DNA of 23,088 nt from CALFVT01 sp964513675 (GCA_964513675.1 CAZEOD010000039.1:1-23088); one strand, 5' to 3'; counted from the stretch's first letter, positions 1-7,925 are shown. Translations and numbers: made by a program. The notes: a model not told the origin generated them from the sequence alone.

Positions 1-1078
1 CTGTGCCCTCGCGGCAAGGCGTGCATTGGCCGCAGCTCTCATGCTTGTAGAAATAAGCCAGCCGCGCGATAGCTTTCACCACATCGGTGGATTTATCCAT
101 GACAATCACAGCCGCCGTCCCAAGACCAGATTGATGCTCCCGCAGGGCATCAAAATCCATCAGAACTGTGTCGCAAATTTCTTTTGGCAAAAGCGGAACA
201 GACGAGCCGCCCGGAATAACGCATTTCAAATTATCCCAACCACCACGAACACCGCCCCCGTAAGTCTCGATGAGCGTTTTCATCGGAATGGACAAAGCCT
301 CTTCTACATTACAAGGTGTGTTCACATGACCCGAAAGCGAAAAGACTTTCGTGCCATTATTATTATCGCGCCCAAAGCCAGCGAACCAATCCGACCCGCG
401 CCGTAAAATTGTCGGAACAACGGCAATAGACTCGACGTTATTCACAGTCGTCGGACAGCCATAAAGACCCGCCCCGGCCGGAAATGGCGGCTTTAATCGA
501 GGCTGGCCTTTTTTGCCCTCAAGGCTTTCAAGCAGCGCTGTTTCTTCGCCGCAAATATAAGCTCCGGCCCCGTGATGCATGTAAATGTCAAAATCCCAGC
601 CTGTCCCGCAAGCATTTTTACCCACAAGACCTGCGGCATAGGCTTCGTCAATCGCGGCCTGCAAGCGGTTGCGCTCAAATATATATTCGCCGCGCAGATA
701 GATGTAACAGGTGTTTGCCTGCATCGCGAAAGAGGCTACAAGACAGCCTTCAATTAGCAAATGCGGATCATGACGCAAAATATCGCGGTCTTTACATGAC
801 CCCGGCTCGGATTCATCAGCATTGACCACAAGATAATGTGGCCGCGCACCAACTTCTTTAGGCATAAATGACCATTTCAGTCCTGTCGGGAAGCCCGCTC
901 CGCCGCGCCCGCGAAGGCCCGAAGCTTTAACTTGGTCGATAATCCAATCCTTGCCCTGTTCAAGCATAGCTGATGTGCCGATCCATGCGCCGCGTTTTTG
1001 CGCGCCCTTAAGGCTCCAATCATTCTGCCCGTAAAGGTTTTGAAAAATACGGTCTTCATCTTTTAAAAGCTGAACCAT
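1..1078 (-). CDS. nuoF: NADH-quinone oxidoreductase subunit F (NuoF), 3' end cut by window edge
   Basis: Peripheral-arm subunit of respiratory complex I that binds NADH and FMN and carries the N3 4Fe-4S cluster. An uninterrupted frame runs from an ATG at 1078 to the left edge, about 359 residues, so some C-terminal residues are missing. Visible motifs are the glycine-rich nucleotide-binding stretch LRGRGGAGFPTG (about residues 55-66), VVNADESEPGS (about 84-94), and the cluster motif ESCGQCTPCREGT at the edge, which gives three of the four N3 cysteines; the fourth lies outside the window. The start is four bases after the nuoE stop, so translational coupling is likely. It is the sixth gene of a nuoA-B-C-D-E-F run. 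Identification is secure. Confidence 0.96.
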   Translation of the reverse strand, partial: MVQLLKDEDRIFQNLYGQNDWSLKGAQKRGAWIGTSAMLEQGKDWIIDQVKASGLRGRGGAGFPTGLKWSFMPKEVGARPHYLVVNADESEPGSCKDRDILRHDPHLLIEGCLVASFAMQANTCYIYLRGEYIFERNRLQAAIDEAYAAGLVGKNACGTGWDFDIYMHHGAGAYICGEETALLESLEGKKGQPRLKPPFPAGAGLYGCPTTVNNVESIAVVPTILRRGSDWFAGFGRDNNNGTKVFSLSGHVNTPCNVEEALSIPMKTLIETYGGGVRGGWDNLKCVIPGGSSVPLLPKEICDTVLMDFDALREHQSGLGTAAVIVMDKSTDVVKAIARLAYFYKHESCGQCTPCREGT

Positions 1079-1082
1079 AACC

Positions 1083-2159
1083 TTAGCCCTTCGCTTTCGC
1101 CGTGAGTTTTGCAAGCGCTTTGGCCTGCTTCACCCACTCATCTCGTTTGATACGGCCCGGGAAGCGCGCCATGGCGTCAGCCTCAACGGTTTTCACATCG
1201 GCGACTTTCCATGCTGCGATTTGGCGGTAATAATAAATACCTTTACCGTTCAAATCACCTTCAAACTTCGGCCCTATGCCTTTGATTTTCTTTAAATCAT
1301 CCGGCGTTCCGTCGGTTGGGCCATCCGTATAGAGAACCTTTGGCTTTGGCGCTTTTACTATTGGCGATTTAGGCTTTGGCGCTGTTGAGCGCGGAGGCCG
1401 CGCTGCCATCGGCGCGCTTGCCCCTTCCGGTTTATTTTTACGGCCAGCCGTTGTTGCGCGGCGACCTTTTGGATCAGCAGCATGATAGGAAATCTTAGCC
1501 TTCTTACCCGCATTAGGCAGAGTCTTAAGATTGATTTCCTGATCGAATATCGCATCACTTGTTAGCGTAAGCGCGCCGCCTTTAGGCTCAGACGTACTGC
1601 GGTCATTTTGAGGGCCATAATTCGGCATTTTACCGGCGACAAGATCATCTAAAATCGCTTCAAGATTATCGGCCGTCAGATCTTCATAATAATGATCGTT
1701 TGCCGCATTAGAAATTTGGGCCATTGGCGCATTAGCACAGGCGCCCAAACATTCGACTTCGAGCCATGACAATTTCCCGTCTTCGGAAATCGTATTTTGC
1801 GGGCCAATTTTACGCTTAAGCATTGCAATAAGATCGTCCGAGCCGCGCAGCCAGCACGGCGTTGTGCCGCAAAGCTGAACGAAATGAACGCCAACAGGCG
1901 CGAGGTTAAACATCGTGTAAAATGTCGCCACTTCATAAACGCGGATATAGGCCATATCAAGCCGGTCGCCGAGATCACGTAGTGCAGCCTCAGGCAGCCA
2001 ACCGCCAGCATCTTTTTGGGCAATCCATAGCGCCGGAATCAAAGCTGAGCGTTGACGGCCTTCAGGATATTTCGCGACCCACGCCGCGATTTCTTTTTGC
2101 GCAGCATCAGACAGCGTAAAACTATCTGGCTGGCGTATAGCAAGGCGGCGTGCGCTCAT
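1083..2159 (-). CDS. nuoE: NADH-quinone oxidoreductase subunit E (NuoE) with long C-terminal extension
   Basis: Complex I subunit that carries the N1a 2Fe-2S cluster next to the FMN in NuoF. Residues 1-175 are the normal thioredoxin-like NuoE domain, with cluster ligands C97, C102, C137 and C141 (CGTTPC and ECLGAC). The protein has 358 residues, roughly twice the usual NuoE length. The extra part is a Lys/Pro/Ala-rich, low-complexity linker (about 185-285) followed by a small domain at about 287-350 with a helix-hairpin-helix-like core KKIKGIGPKFEGDL. Extended NuoE proteins are familiar in Alphaproteobacteria; the role of the extension is not known to me. The ATG overlaps the nuoD stop as ATGA. 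Confidence is high for NuoE, low for any tail function. Confidence 0.95.
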   Translation of the reverse strand: MSARRLAIRQPDSFTLSDAAQKEIAAWVAKYPEGRQRSALIPALWIAQKDAGGWLPEAALRDLGDRLDMAYIRVYEVATFYTMFNLAPVGVHFVQLCGTTPCWLRGSDDLIAMLKRKIGPQNTISEDGKLSWLEVECLGACANAPMAQISNAANDHYYEDLTADNLEAILDDLVAGKMPNYGPQNDRSTSEPKGGALTLTSDAIFDQEINLKTLPNAGKKAKISYHAADPKGRRATTAGRKNKPEGASAPMAARPPRSTAPKPKSPIVKAPKPKVLYTDGPTDGTPDDLKKIKGIGPKFEGDLNGKGIYYYRQIAAWKVADVKTVEADAMARFPGRIKRDEWVKQAKALAKLTAKAKG

Positions 2160-3352
2160 CGGTCAATCTCCCCGAAGACGATATCTAGCGAGCCAAGTAT
2201 GGCCGAGACATCAGCGAGCATATGCCCTTTATTGAGGTAATCCATTGCGGCCAAATGCGGAAAACCCGGCGCGCGAATTTTACAGCGGTACGGCTTATTC
2301 GTGCCGTCACTGACAAGATAAACACCGAACTCACCCTTGGGCGCTTCGACGCAGGCATAAACATCACCTGCGGGCACTTTAAAGCCTTCTGTGTAGAGTT
2401 TAAAGTGATGAATGAGCGCCTCCATGCTTTGCTTCATATCAGCGCGGCGCGGCGGCGAGGTTTTATTATCGTCCGACATGACAGGGCCTTCTGGCATCAT
2501 CTCAAGACATTGGCGCATAATCTTCACGCTCTCATACATCTCCTCGACGCGGCAGACATAGCGGTCATAACAATCGCCGTTTTTGCCAAGCGGAATTTTA
2601 AACTCAAGCTCATTATAGACTTCATAAGGCTGGCTGCGGCGTAAATCCCACGGCACACCTGACCCGCGCAGCAAAACGCCTGAAAAGCCCCACTCCATAC
2701 AGTCTTGCTTGGAGACAATACCAATATCGACATTGCGCTGTTTGAAAATCCGGTTCTCCGTGAGCAGCGTTTCAATATCTTGCAGCTTTTCAGGAAATTG
2801 ATCGCACCAATTAAGCAGATCATTGATGAGTGCAGGCGGAAGGTCTTGATGAACACCGCCCGGACGAAAATAAGCCGCATGCATACGCGAGCCGCAAGCC
2901 CGTTCATAAAACACCATGAGTTTCTCGCGCTCTTCAAAGCCCCAAACAGGCGGCGTCAGCGCGCCGACATCCATGGCTTGCGTCGTTATATTGAGCATAT
3001 GCGATAGGATGCGGCCAATTTCAGAATATAATACGCGGATAAACTGCGCGCGGCGCGGAACCTCTATGACGGCCAGCTTTTCAATCGCCATACAATAAGC
3101 ATGTTCTTGATTCATCGGCGCGACATAATCGAGGCGGTCAAAATAAGGTAGGGCTTGAAGGTAGGTCTTATGTTCAATCAGCTTTTCCGTACCGCGATGC
3201 AAAAGACCAATATGCGGATCAACGCGCTCAACAATCTCGCCCTCAAGCTCCAGTACAAGACGGAGCACGCCATGAGCCGCAGGATGTTGCGGGCCGAAAT
3301 TAATGGTGAAATTACGGTCATCACCTTGGAGGATAGCTTCATGCTTTGTCAT
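2156..3352 (-). CDS. nuoD: NADH-quinone oxidoreductase subunit D (NuoD)
   Basis: The 49-kDa-type subunit of complex I, which with NuoB forms the quinone-binding site near the N2 cluster. Length is 398 residues, normal for the stand-alone alphaproteobacterial form. The N-terminal hallmark INFGPQHPAAHGVLR is present at about 18-32, followed by HIGLLHRGTEKL and YFDRLDYVAPMNQEHAY. The C-terminal EAPKGEFGVYLVSDG and YRCKIRAPGFPHL segments and the ending GSLDIVFGEIDR are typical. It overlaps the nuoC stop by one base (TAATG) and the nuoE start by four, so the three genes are almost certainly translated together. Confidence 0.97.
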   Translation of the reverse strand: MTKHEAILQGDDRNFTINFGPQHPAAHGVLRLVLELEGEIVERVDPHIGLLHRGTEKLIEHKTYLQALPYFDRLDYVAPMNQEHAYCMAIEKLAVIEVPRRAQFIRVLYSEIGRILSHMLNITTQAMDVGALTPPVWGFEEREKLMVFYERACGSRMHAAYFRPGGVHQDLPPALINDLLNWCDQFPEKLQDIETLLTENRIFKQRNVDIGIVSKQDCMEWGFSGVLLRGSGVPWDLRRSQPYEVYNELEFKIPLGKNGDCYDRYVCRVEEMYESVKIMRQCLEMMPEGPVMSDDNKTSPPRRADMKQSMEALIHHFKLYTEGFKVPAGDVYACVEAPKGEFGVYLVSDGTNKPYRCKIRAPGFPHLAAMDYLNKGHMLADVSAILGSLDIVFGEIDR

Positions 3353-3957
3353 TATTCAGCCCCCTTCTCATCACCCGGAAGGACATATTTCGCGCCTTCC
3401 CATGGTGACATAAAATCAAAGCTTCGATATTCTTGCGGGAGGTTCACCGGCTCATACACAACAGCTTTACGGTCTTCATCATAACGGACTTCGACAAAGC
3501 CCGTCAGCGGAAAGTCTTTGCGGAGCGGATGGCCCTCAAAACCGTAATCCGTCAAAATACGGCGAAGGTCAGGATGGGCGTCAAAGGCAATTCCGTACAT
3601 ATCAAAAGCTTCGCGCTCATACCATTCCGCATTCGGGAAAAGTCCAACAAGACTATGCACCGGAATATCCGCATCCGTTGTCACTTTGATGCGGATACGG
3701 TGATTATGGGTCAGGCTCAACATGTGATATACCACCTCAAAGCGCCGCTCACGAGCGGGATAGTCAACACCTGCAATATCTATCAACTGCTGGAACTTGC
3801 AAATCGGATCATCACGTAGAAAGCTAATCACGCGCAAGATTTCAGCGCGGCGCGCATTTACCGTAATCTCGCCCCCACGATCGCCAAAAGAGGCGATATC
3901 AATGGAATTAACCGCGTCGCCAAGGCTCGTTTCAATATGATCTTTAAGGTCTTGCAT
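3352..3957 (-). CDS. nuoC: NADH-quinone oxidoreductase subunit C (NuoC)
   Basis: The 30-kDa-type subunit of the hydrophilic arm of complex I, a structural partner of NuoD. Length is 201 residues, as expected for an unfused NuoC. The diagnostic block is in the second half: AEWYEREAFDMYGI, then LRRILTDYGFEGHPLRKDFP. It is not fused to NuoD (unlike enterobacterial NuoCD), which fits Alphaproteobacteria. Eighteen bases separate it from nuoB upstream, and its stop overlaps the nuoD start by one base. Confidence 0.97.
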   Translation of the reverse strand: MQDLKDHIETSLGDAVNSIDIASFGDRGGEITVNARRAEILRVISFLRDDPICKFQQLIDIAGVDYPARERRFEVVYHMLSLTHNHRIRIKVTTDADIPVHSLVGLFPNAEWYEREAFDMYGIAFDAHPDLRRILTDYGFEGHPLRKDFPLTGFVEVRYDEDRKAVVYEPVNLPQEYRSFDFMSPWEGAKYVLPGDEKGAE

Positions 3958-3975
3958 CGTCTCTACCTTGATAGC

Positions 3976-4554
3976 CTAGCGCTCTATATTGCCTTCGCGG
4001 CGGATTTTCTTTTGAAGCTGCAAAATACCGTAAACCAATGCCTCGGCAGTTGGCGGACAGCCCGGAACATAAATGTCAACAGGAACAATCCGGTCACAGC
4101 CGCGCACAACAGCGTAGGAATAATGATAATAGCCGCCGCCATTAGCGCAGCTTCCCATTGAAATGACATAACGCGGATTAGGCATCTGGTCATAAACTTT
4201 GCGAAGCGCAGGCGCCATTTTATTCGTCAAAGTCCCCGCAACAATCATCACATCACTTTGACGCGGGGACGCCCGCGGCGCAAAACCAAAGCGCTCCACA
4301 TCATAACGCGGCATAGAGGCCTGCATCATCTCAACGGCGCAGCACGCCAAGCCAAAAGTCATCCACATCAATGAGCCTGTACGGGCCCATGTAATCAAAT
4401 CATCAGCGGAGGCCGTAACAAAGCCCTTATCCGCGAGTTGATCGGACATGCCGTCGAAAAATGGATCATGTTTTTTGGGATCATAAGCCGGCGTCCCAAG
4501 GTCGCGCGCGCTCTGAAAAGCCGGTGTTGAAGGTTTAATAATTCCGTCAGACAT
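3976..4554 (-). CDS. nuoB: NADH-quinone oxidoreductase subunit B (NuoB)
   Basis: The complex I subunit that holds the N2 4Fe-4S cluster, last in the electron chain before quinone. Length is 192 residues. All four expected ligands are present: the tandem pair C71-C72 in LACCAVEMM, C136 in GSCANGGGYY and C166 in VPGCPPTAEA. The ERFGFAPRASPRQSD segment is the conserved quinone-side region. It starts 23 bases after the nuoA stop. No anomaly was seen. Confidence 0.97.
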   Translation of the reverse strand: MSDGIIKPSTPAFQSARDLGTPAYDPKKHDPFFDGMSDQLADKGFVTASADDLITWARTGSLMWMTFGLACCAVEMMQASMPRYDVERFGFAPRASPRQSDVMIVAGTLTNKMAPALRKVYDQMPNPRYVISMGSCANGGGYYHYSYAVVRGCDRIVPVDIYVPGCPPTAEALVYGILQLQKKIRREGNIER

Positions 4555-4577
4555 ATCAATCTTTCACGCGAAATTGG

Positions 4578-4943
4578 CTATTGCCAATCCAGCGCGCCTT
4601 TTTTCCATGCATAGTAAAGCCCCCAGATTAGCTCTGAGAGGAAAATCATCACAACAGCCCAGCCATAAACCCCAACTTTGTCGAGCGACACCGCATAGGG
4701 AAAGAGAAAGGCAATTTCGAGATCAAAAATAATAAAGAGAATCGCAACAAGGTAAAACTGAACATCAAATTTCATCCGGCTATCATCAAAGGCGTTAAAT
4801 CCGCACTCATAGGTCGACAGCTTTTCTGTATCGCCCGATGACGGCGCCATGATCTTAGCGGCGACTAAAAATAAAATCGACAACGCGAGCGCGATTCCAA
4901 ATAAAATAAGGACTGGTAAATATTCCAAAAGAAAGCTGGACAT
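4578..4943 (-). CDS. nuoA: NADH-quinone oxidoreductase subunit A (NuoA)
   Basis: Small membrane subunit of complex I and first gene of the operon. Length is 121 residues with three predicted transmembrane helices at about 8-30, 62-84 and 92-112. Family landmarks are YECGFN (45-50) in the loop after the first helix and FYLVAILFIIFDLEIAFLFP (63-82). An AGGA ribosome-binding site lies about ten bases before the ATG. It faces a 418-base non-coding stretch shared with the divergent DM13 gene, so the nuo promoter must lie there. Confidence 0.96.
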   Translation of the reverse strand: MSSFLLEYLPVLILFGIALALSILFLVAAKIMAPSSGDTEKLSTYECGFNAFDDSRMKFDVQFYLVAILFIIFDLEIAFLFPYAVSLDKVGVYGWAVVMIFLSELIWGLYYAWKKGALDWQ

Positions 4944-5031
4944 GATCCGTGTTTCCTACCCTGTAAATCCAATGTAACCGGCGCGTAACTGAGTCTTTTA
5001 CATGCAAAGGCCGATTTTCGCCGGAACCTAG

Positions 5032-5044
5032 TGAGGCCGCCTCA
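5032..5044. repeat. 13-base palindrome in nuo upstream region
   Basis: TGAGGC-C-GCCTCA is a perfect 6-bp inverted repeat around one central base, followed by a run of A. It lies about 90 bases before nuoA on the operon's promoter side. The size suits a dimeric repressor or activator site, but no regulator can be named. Confidence 0.4.
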
Positions 5045-5085
5045 AAAAAGCAATCTCAAATTCGTACTAATTCAGCGGCGAAAGC

Positions 5086-5108
5086 GCCCATATTACAGAT
5101 ATATGGGC
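5086..5108. repeat. 8-bp inverted repeat in nuo upstream region
   Basis: GCCCATAT and ATATGGGC flank a 7-base spacer. There is no T-run on either side, so it is unlikely to be an intrinsic terminator; an operator or an mRNA leader hairpin for nuo is possible. Confidence 0.4.
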
Positions 5109-5160
5109 AAAACATTACGGCGGACTCTCCTCATAGGTGTAACGCAACTCTAATTTGCCC

Positions 5161-5196
5161 AAAAAACTGTCCAGAAAACTGTCCAAAAAACTGTGA
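5161..5196. repeat. Three tandem 12-base direct repeats
   Basis: The units are AAAAAACTGTCC, AGAAAACTGTCC and AAAAAACTGTGA, head to tail with no spacer. The second differs from the first at one position, the third at its last two. The 12-base period is slightly more than one helical turn. They lie about 165 bases before the DM13 start and 217 bases from nuoA. They could be a reiterated protein-binding site or a short slippage-prone array. Confidence 0.85.
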
Positions 5197-5361
5197 TGAG
5201 TCGCCCACCCGGTATCAAAGTTTTCCTTCGTCAGCCTTAAAACAACGCTCACGCGATCTCACGAAATCTCTGCTTAATTGTCACACCCATTTTAATTTCA
5301 AGTGAAACCGCCCTCTGCCATATGAATTTCAACAGAAAACGTCCAAAGAGGGATTAAAATA

Positions 5362-5811
5362 ATGATTAAAAAGCTAATATTACCTATATTCGCCGCAGTT
5401 GCTTTAGCGGGCAATGCTTTCGCCGCAGATCAAAGCGGAACATTCAGCAAGAAAAAATACAACATTAAAGGCTCTTGGACGTTAACCCAAGTTGACGGCA
5501 AAAATGTTATCCGCTTAAGCGATGATTTTAAAACGAAAAAAGGCCCTGATTTAAAAATCTTTCTCTCAAAGAAGACCGTCGGCACGCTCAAAAACAAGCC
5601 GAGCCTCATCGCCCCGCTAAACCTTGGCGTCTTAAAATCCAATAAAGGCTCTCAAGATTATATCATCCCCGCCAATATTGATTTGAGCCAATATGAGAGC
5701 ATTTTGATTCACTGTGAAGCTTATAATATTCTATGGGGCGGCTTTGATATTCCTGATGTCATTGGCGGCCCCGCAGTAGGTGTTGAGGCCGCGCAAGGCT
5801 ACGGCTCTTAG
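5362..5811 (+). CDS. Secreted DM13-domain protein
   Basis: A 149-residue exported protein. Residues 1-21 form a clear Sec signal peptide: lysines at 3-4, a hydrophobic core, then AGNAFA before the mature start. The mature part matches the DM13 fold as I know it, with GTF near the start, the GPDLKIFLSK block (61-70), a conserved YESILIHCEAYNILWG region (111-126) and a single cysteine, C118, in the position where DM13 domains keep one. DM13 domains have been proposed to act in periplasmic or extracellular redox chemistry; that is a family-level prediction. An AGAGGG ribosome-binding site lies about 10 bases before the ATG. It is divergent from the complex I operon and 58 bases before the phosphodiesterase gene. 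Confidence 0.75.
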   Translation: MIKKLILPIFAAVALAGNAFAADQSGTFSKKKYNIKGSWTLTQVDGKNVIRLSDDFKTKKGPDLKIFLSKKTVGTLKNKPSLIAPLNLGVLKSNKGSQDYIIPANIDLSQYESILIHCEAYNILWGGFDIPDVIGGPAVGVEAAQGYGS

Positions 5812-5869
5812 GCTCAGGGCCTAGCTAAAAAAAGCTGACAGCTTGCCTCAAACAAGATAAGGCGAGCCT

Positions 5870-6694
5870 ATGACAGGCTCGCTCAACACACTTATATCCC
5901 ACCGCTTTCGCGGATTTTCTGATCGTGAAAACTCGGTAGAGGGCCTTAATGCCGCCCTTGATTTTGGCGTGCATTATATCGAATTTGATATCCGCATTGC
6001 CGCCTGCGGCACGCCCATGATCTATCATGACGAAGCAGCCCCCGATAGAAACGGCGTTATCTGTACCCTCTCCCGCTATAAAGCGAGCGAATATAAAGCC
6101 TTGGGCGGAACCTTCGCCCATATGCCAACGGCTGACGCGCTGTTGGCGGCGATTGCGGCTCACCCACATAAAGACACGCGCTTACTCGTTGACATTAAAG
6201 ACGGCGGCTTTGAAACTGAAATCCACGCGCTTATAAACTTATACCGCTTACAAGATCGCACGGTCTATGTTTCTTGGGTGCCAAATGTGCTTTATGCTAT
6301 GCACGACATTGCGCCGGATATGCCGCTCTGCCTGAGCCATTGGTGCCAAAATCCAGATGTAGGCATACGCGCCAAACATGTCATACATAGCGCAATAAAC
6401 GGGCATATTCCGCGCCTAGATACGCTATACATCCACGGCGAGCGTAGCGGCTGGTTTGTAGACGGCCCCTTAACAGGTAAGCTCCGCGAGATTTTAATGG
6501 CCTCCAAAGGCTCCGTCTGCGTTCCGCAAAATATGGTGACTCGCGCCCTTGTCGATAATTACCACCAAGACGGCCTCTCCGTCAGCACCTTCTCTTATCT
6601 GGATTGGGCGCATATAAACGCGCATAAAAAACGCTTTAATATCGACCTATATTTCATTGATAATAAAGATGTTTTTGACGAAGTTACGCGTTAG
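5870..6694 (+). CDS. Glycerophosphodiester phosphodiesterase-family protein
   Basis: A 274-residue cytoplasmic protein (no signal peptide) with the N-terminal signature of the GDPD TIM barrel. H11-R12, E20-N21, the E38-x-D40 pair in YIEFDIR and H53 in YHDE correspond to the family's catalytic and metal-binding residues. The usual HRG is altered to HRFRG, and the C-terminal half is divergent, so the substrate may not be a standard glycerophosphodiester. The family hydrolyses glycerophosphodiesters to glycerol-3-phosphate and an alcohol. The start is preceded by a purine-rich AAGGCGAG. It may be co-transcribed with the DM13 gene. It ends 14 bases from the convergent yacG, with no clear terminator between them. 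Confidence 0.75.
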   Translation: MTGSLNTLISHRFRGFSDRENSVEGLNAALDFGVHYIEFDIRIAACGTPMIYHDEAAPDRNGVICTLSRYKASEYKALGGTFAHMPTADALLAAIAAHPHKDTRLLVDIKDGGFETEIHALINLYRLQDRTVYVSWVPNVLYAMHDIAPDMPLCLSHWCQNPDVGIRAKHVIHSAINGHIPRLDTLYIHGERSGWFVDGPLTGKLREILMASKGSVCVPQNMVTRALVDNYHQDGLSVSTFSYLDWAHINAHKKRFNIDLYFIDNKDVFDEVTR

Positions 6695-6708
6695 TTTCTG
6701 CCAAAACC

Positions 6709-6903
6709 CTAAGTCTCGCTGTCATCCTCTTTAAGCGGATCATCAAGCTCCGCAAAATCAGGTCTTTCTACGGCGGGGATGGCGTAACTGCCTTTAAACC
6801 AACGGCCTAAATCTATATCCGCGCAGCGTTTGGAGCAAAATGGCGAAAAATCGACATCTTTGATGATTGCGCGGCATATTGGACAGGGCTTATGTTTAGG
6901 CAT
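6709..6903 (-). CDS. yacG: DNA gyrase inhibitor YacG (zinc-binding)
   Basis: A 64-residue zinc-ribbon protein with C7-x2-C10-x12-C23-x3-C27 (PCPICR ... FCSKRCADIDLGRW), the YacG signature. In E. coli YacG binds GyrB and inhibits gyrase; by homology the same is expected here. The acidic C-terminus (PLKEDDSET) is typical. The start ATG abuts the stop of the RNase E/G-like gene, and it is the last gene of infA-maf-rng-yacG, a common alphaproteobacterial arrangement. Confidence 0.92.
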   Translation of the reverse strand: MPKHKPCPICRAIIKDVDFSPFCSKRCADIDLGRWFKGSYAIPAVERPDFAELDDPLKEDDSET

Positions 6904-7925
6904 TAACGGTCCCCTGTAATGGCGATTGCGCTCGCGCGTTTAAGGGAAAATCGCGCGCCGATTTTATCTGCAACGGCCGCTTTCCAGCCGATGGAATCGC
7001 GCTCCAGCCAATCATAAACACCGCTTGGTGCTTCTAGCGTTAATTGTGCCCCGCCAGATTGCCGCGCGGAGGCTAAAAGCTGCCGGATTGCATAAAGCCC
7101 CCGTGTTTCGAGCGTCGGCTGTCCGTTTCGATTATTCATCACAGAGTCTAGCCCCTGCCCGCCTTGGGCGCGGCTCATCTCAATGACGCCAAAACGCGAT
7201 AGCGGCGCAATTTTGACGATATGAGGATCATGTTTAAACGCCGTTTCGAGAGCGGTGTGAACTTTATCTCGCTGCCCCTTTTGGCGTAAATTTGGAAAAT
7301 CAATCGCAATCAGCCCGCCAATACCCCGCAGCCGGATTGTCTTTGCAATCAGCTCGCAAGCGGCAAGGCTAGCCTCAAACCCGCTCGTAATGCCCCCGCG
7401 GTCAATATCAATCACCCACATTGCGCGGGTTGGCTCGACGGAAATAGATCCACCGCCGCTTAGGGCAACTTCGCGCTCACAGGCTTCATCCAGCGCATTA
7501 ACCGCCCCCGCTTCAAAGCTCACATCGCCTTTGAACCGTAAGGAAATACGGTCTTTAAGGCTAGGCCGAGACAGGCGGCGCGGCTTGGACTCGCCCACAG
7601 CCAGATCTTCATATTTGACAATCACGCCCTTGCCGTCATTCCGCTCACCCGTGATCCGAACGCGAATATATTGACCCTGCTGAAAGCGCGGCGCACCGCT
7701 CGCCATTGTAAAACGCAAAAACCCATCTTGCTCTGCGCCCAAATCAATGAAAGCCGCGCCAAGGTCTTTGCTAATATCGCGAATGCGCCCGATATATTCA
7801 TCGCCGATCTGCGGGCGGTTTTCATCCGACCACCTATCCGTATAAAGCTCAACTAGAGCTTTGCCTTCATAAATAGCGGCGCGGGTTTCCCCAATCGCGG
7901 CATCTATCACGCAGCGCCGCTTCAT
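6903..7925 (-). CDS. Short ribonuclease E/G-family protein
   Basis: A 340-residue member of the RNase E/G family. The N-terminus carries the S1-like RNA-binding segment (about 38-105, DEYIGRIRDISKDLGAAFIDLG). The two acidic catalytic positions known from E. coli RNase E (D303, D346) appear to be D173 in VIDID and D209 in AIDFPNL, so activity is plausible. It ends before the CPxCxGxG zinc-link that tetramerises RNase E/G, and it lacks the degradosome scaffold. Many Alphaproteobacteria carry such a minimal paralogue between maf and yacG in addition to a full RNase E. It overlaps maf by ATGA. It could be annotated rng, but orthology to E. coli RNase G is not shown. Confidence 0.88.
   Translation of the reverse strand: MKRRCVIDAAIGETRAAIYEGKALVELYTDRWSDENRPQIGDEYIGRIRDISKDLGAAFIDLGAEQDGFLRFTMASGAPRFQQGQYIRVRITGERNDGKGVIVKYEDLAVGESKPRRLSRPSLKDRISLRFKGDVSFEAGAVNALDEACEREVALSGGGSISVEPTRAMWVIDIDRGGITSGFEASLAACELIAKTIRLRGIGGLIAIDFPNLRQKGQRDKVHTALETAFKHDPHIVKIAPLSRFGVIEMSRAQGGQGLDSVMNNRNGQPTLETRGLYAIRQLLASARQSGGAQLTLEAPSGVYDWLERDSIGWKAAVADKIGARFSLKRASAIAITGDR

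Larger units (their letters stand above)
4944..5361. promoter_or_regulatory. Divergent regulatory gap between nuoA and the DM13 gene
   Basis: This is the only gap over 300 bases in the window, and no credible ORF was found on either strand. It must hold the complex I operon promoter (minus) and the DM13 promoter (plus); I could not assign a convincing -35/-10 pair to either. It contains a 13-base palindrome TGAGGC-C-GCCTCA (5032-5044), an 8-bp inverted repeat GCCCATAT/ATATGGGC with a 7-base loop (5086-5108) and three tandem 12-base repeats (5161-5196). Three GANTC sites are also present (4991, 5123 and 5198); these are potential CcrM methylation sites in Alphaproteobacteria. Confidence 0.6.

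Noticed and set aside
484..825. Plus-strand ORF of 113 codons
   Set aside because: It lies antisense within nuoF, whose reading frame is continuous and fully conserved; composition is that of a shadow frame.
2222..2644. Plus-strand ORF of 140 codons
   Set aside because: It lies wholly inside nuoD on the opposite strand, with no ribosome-binding site or recognisable domain.
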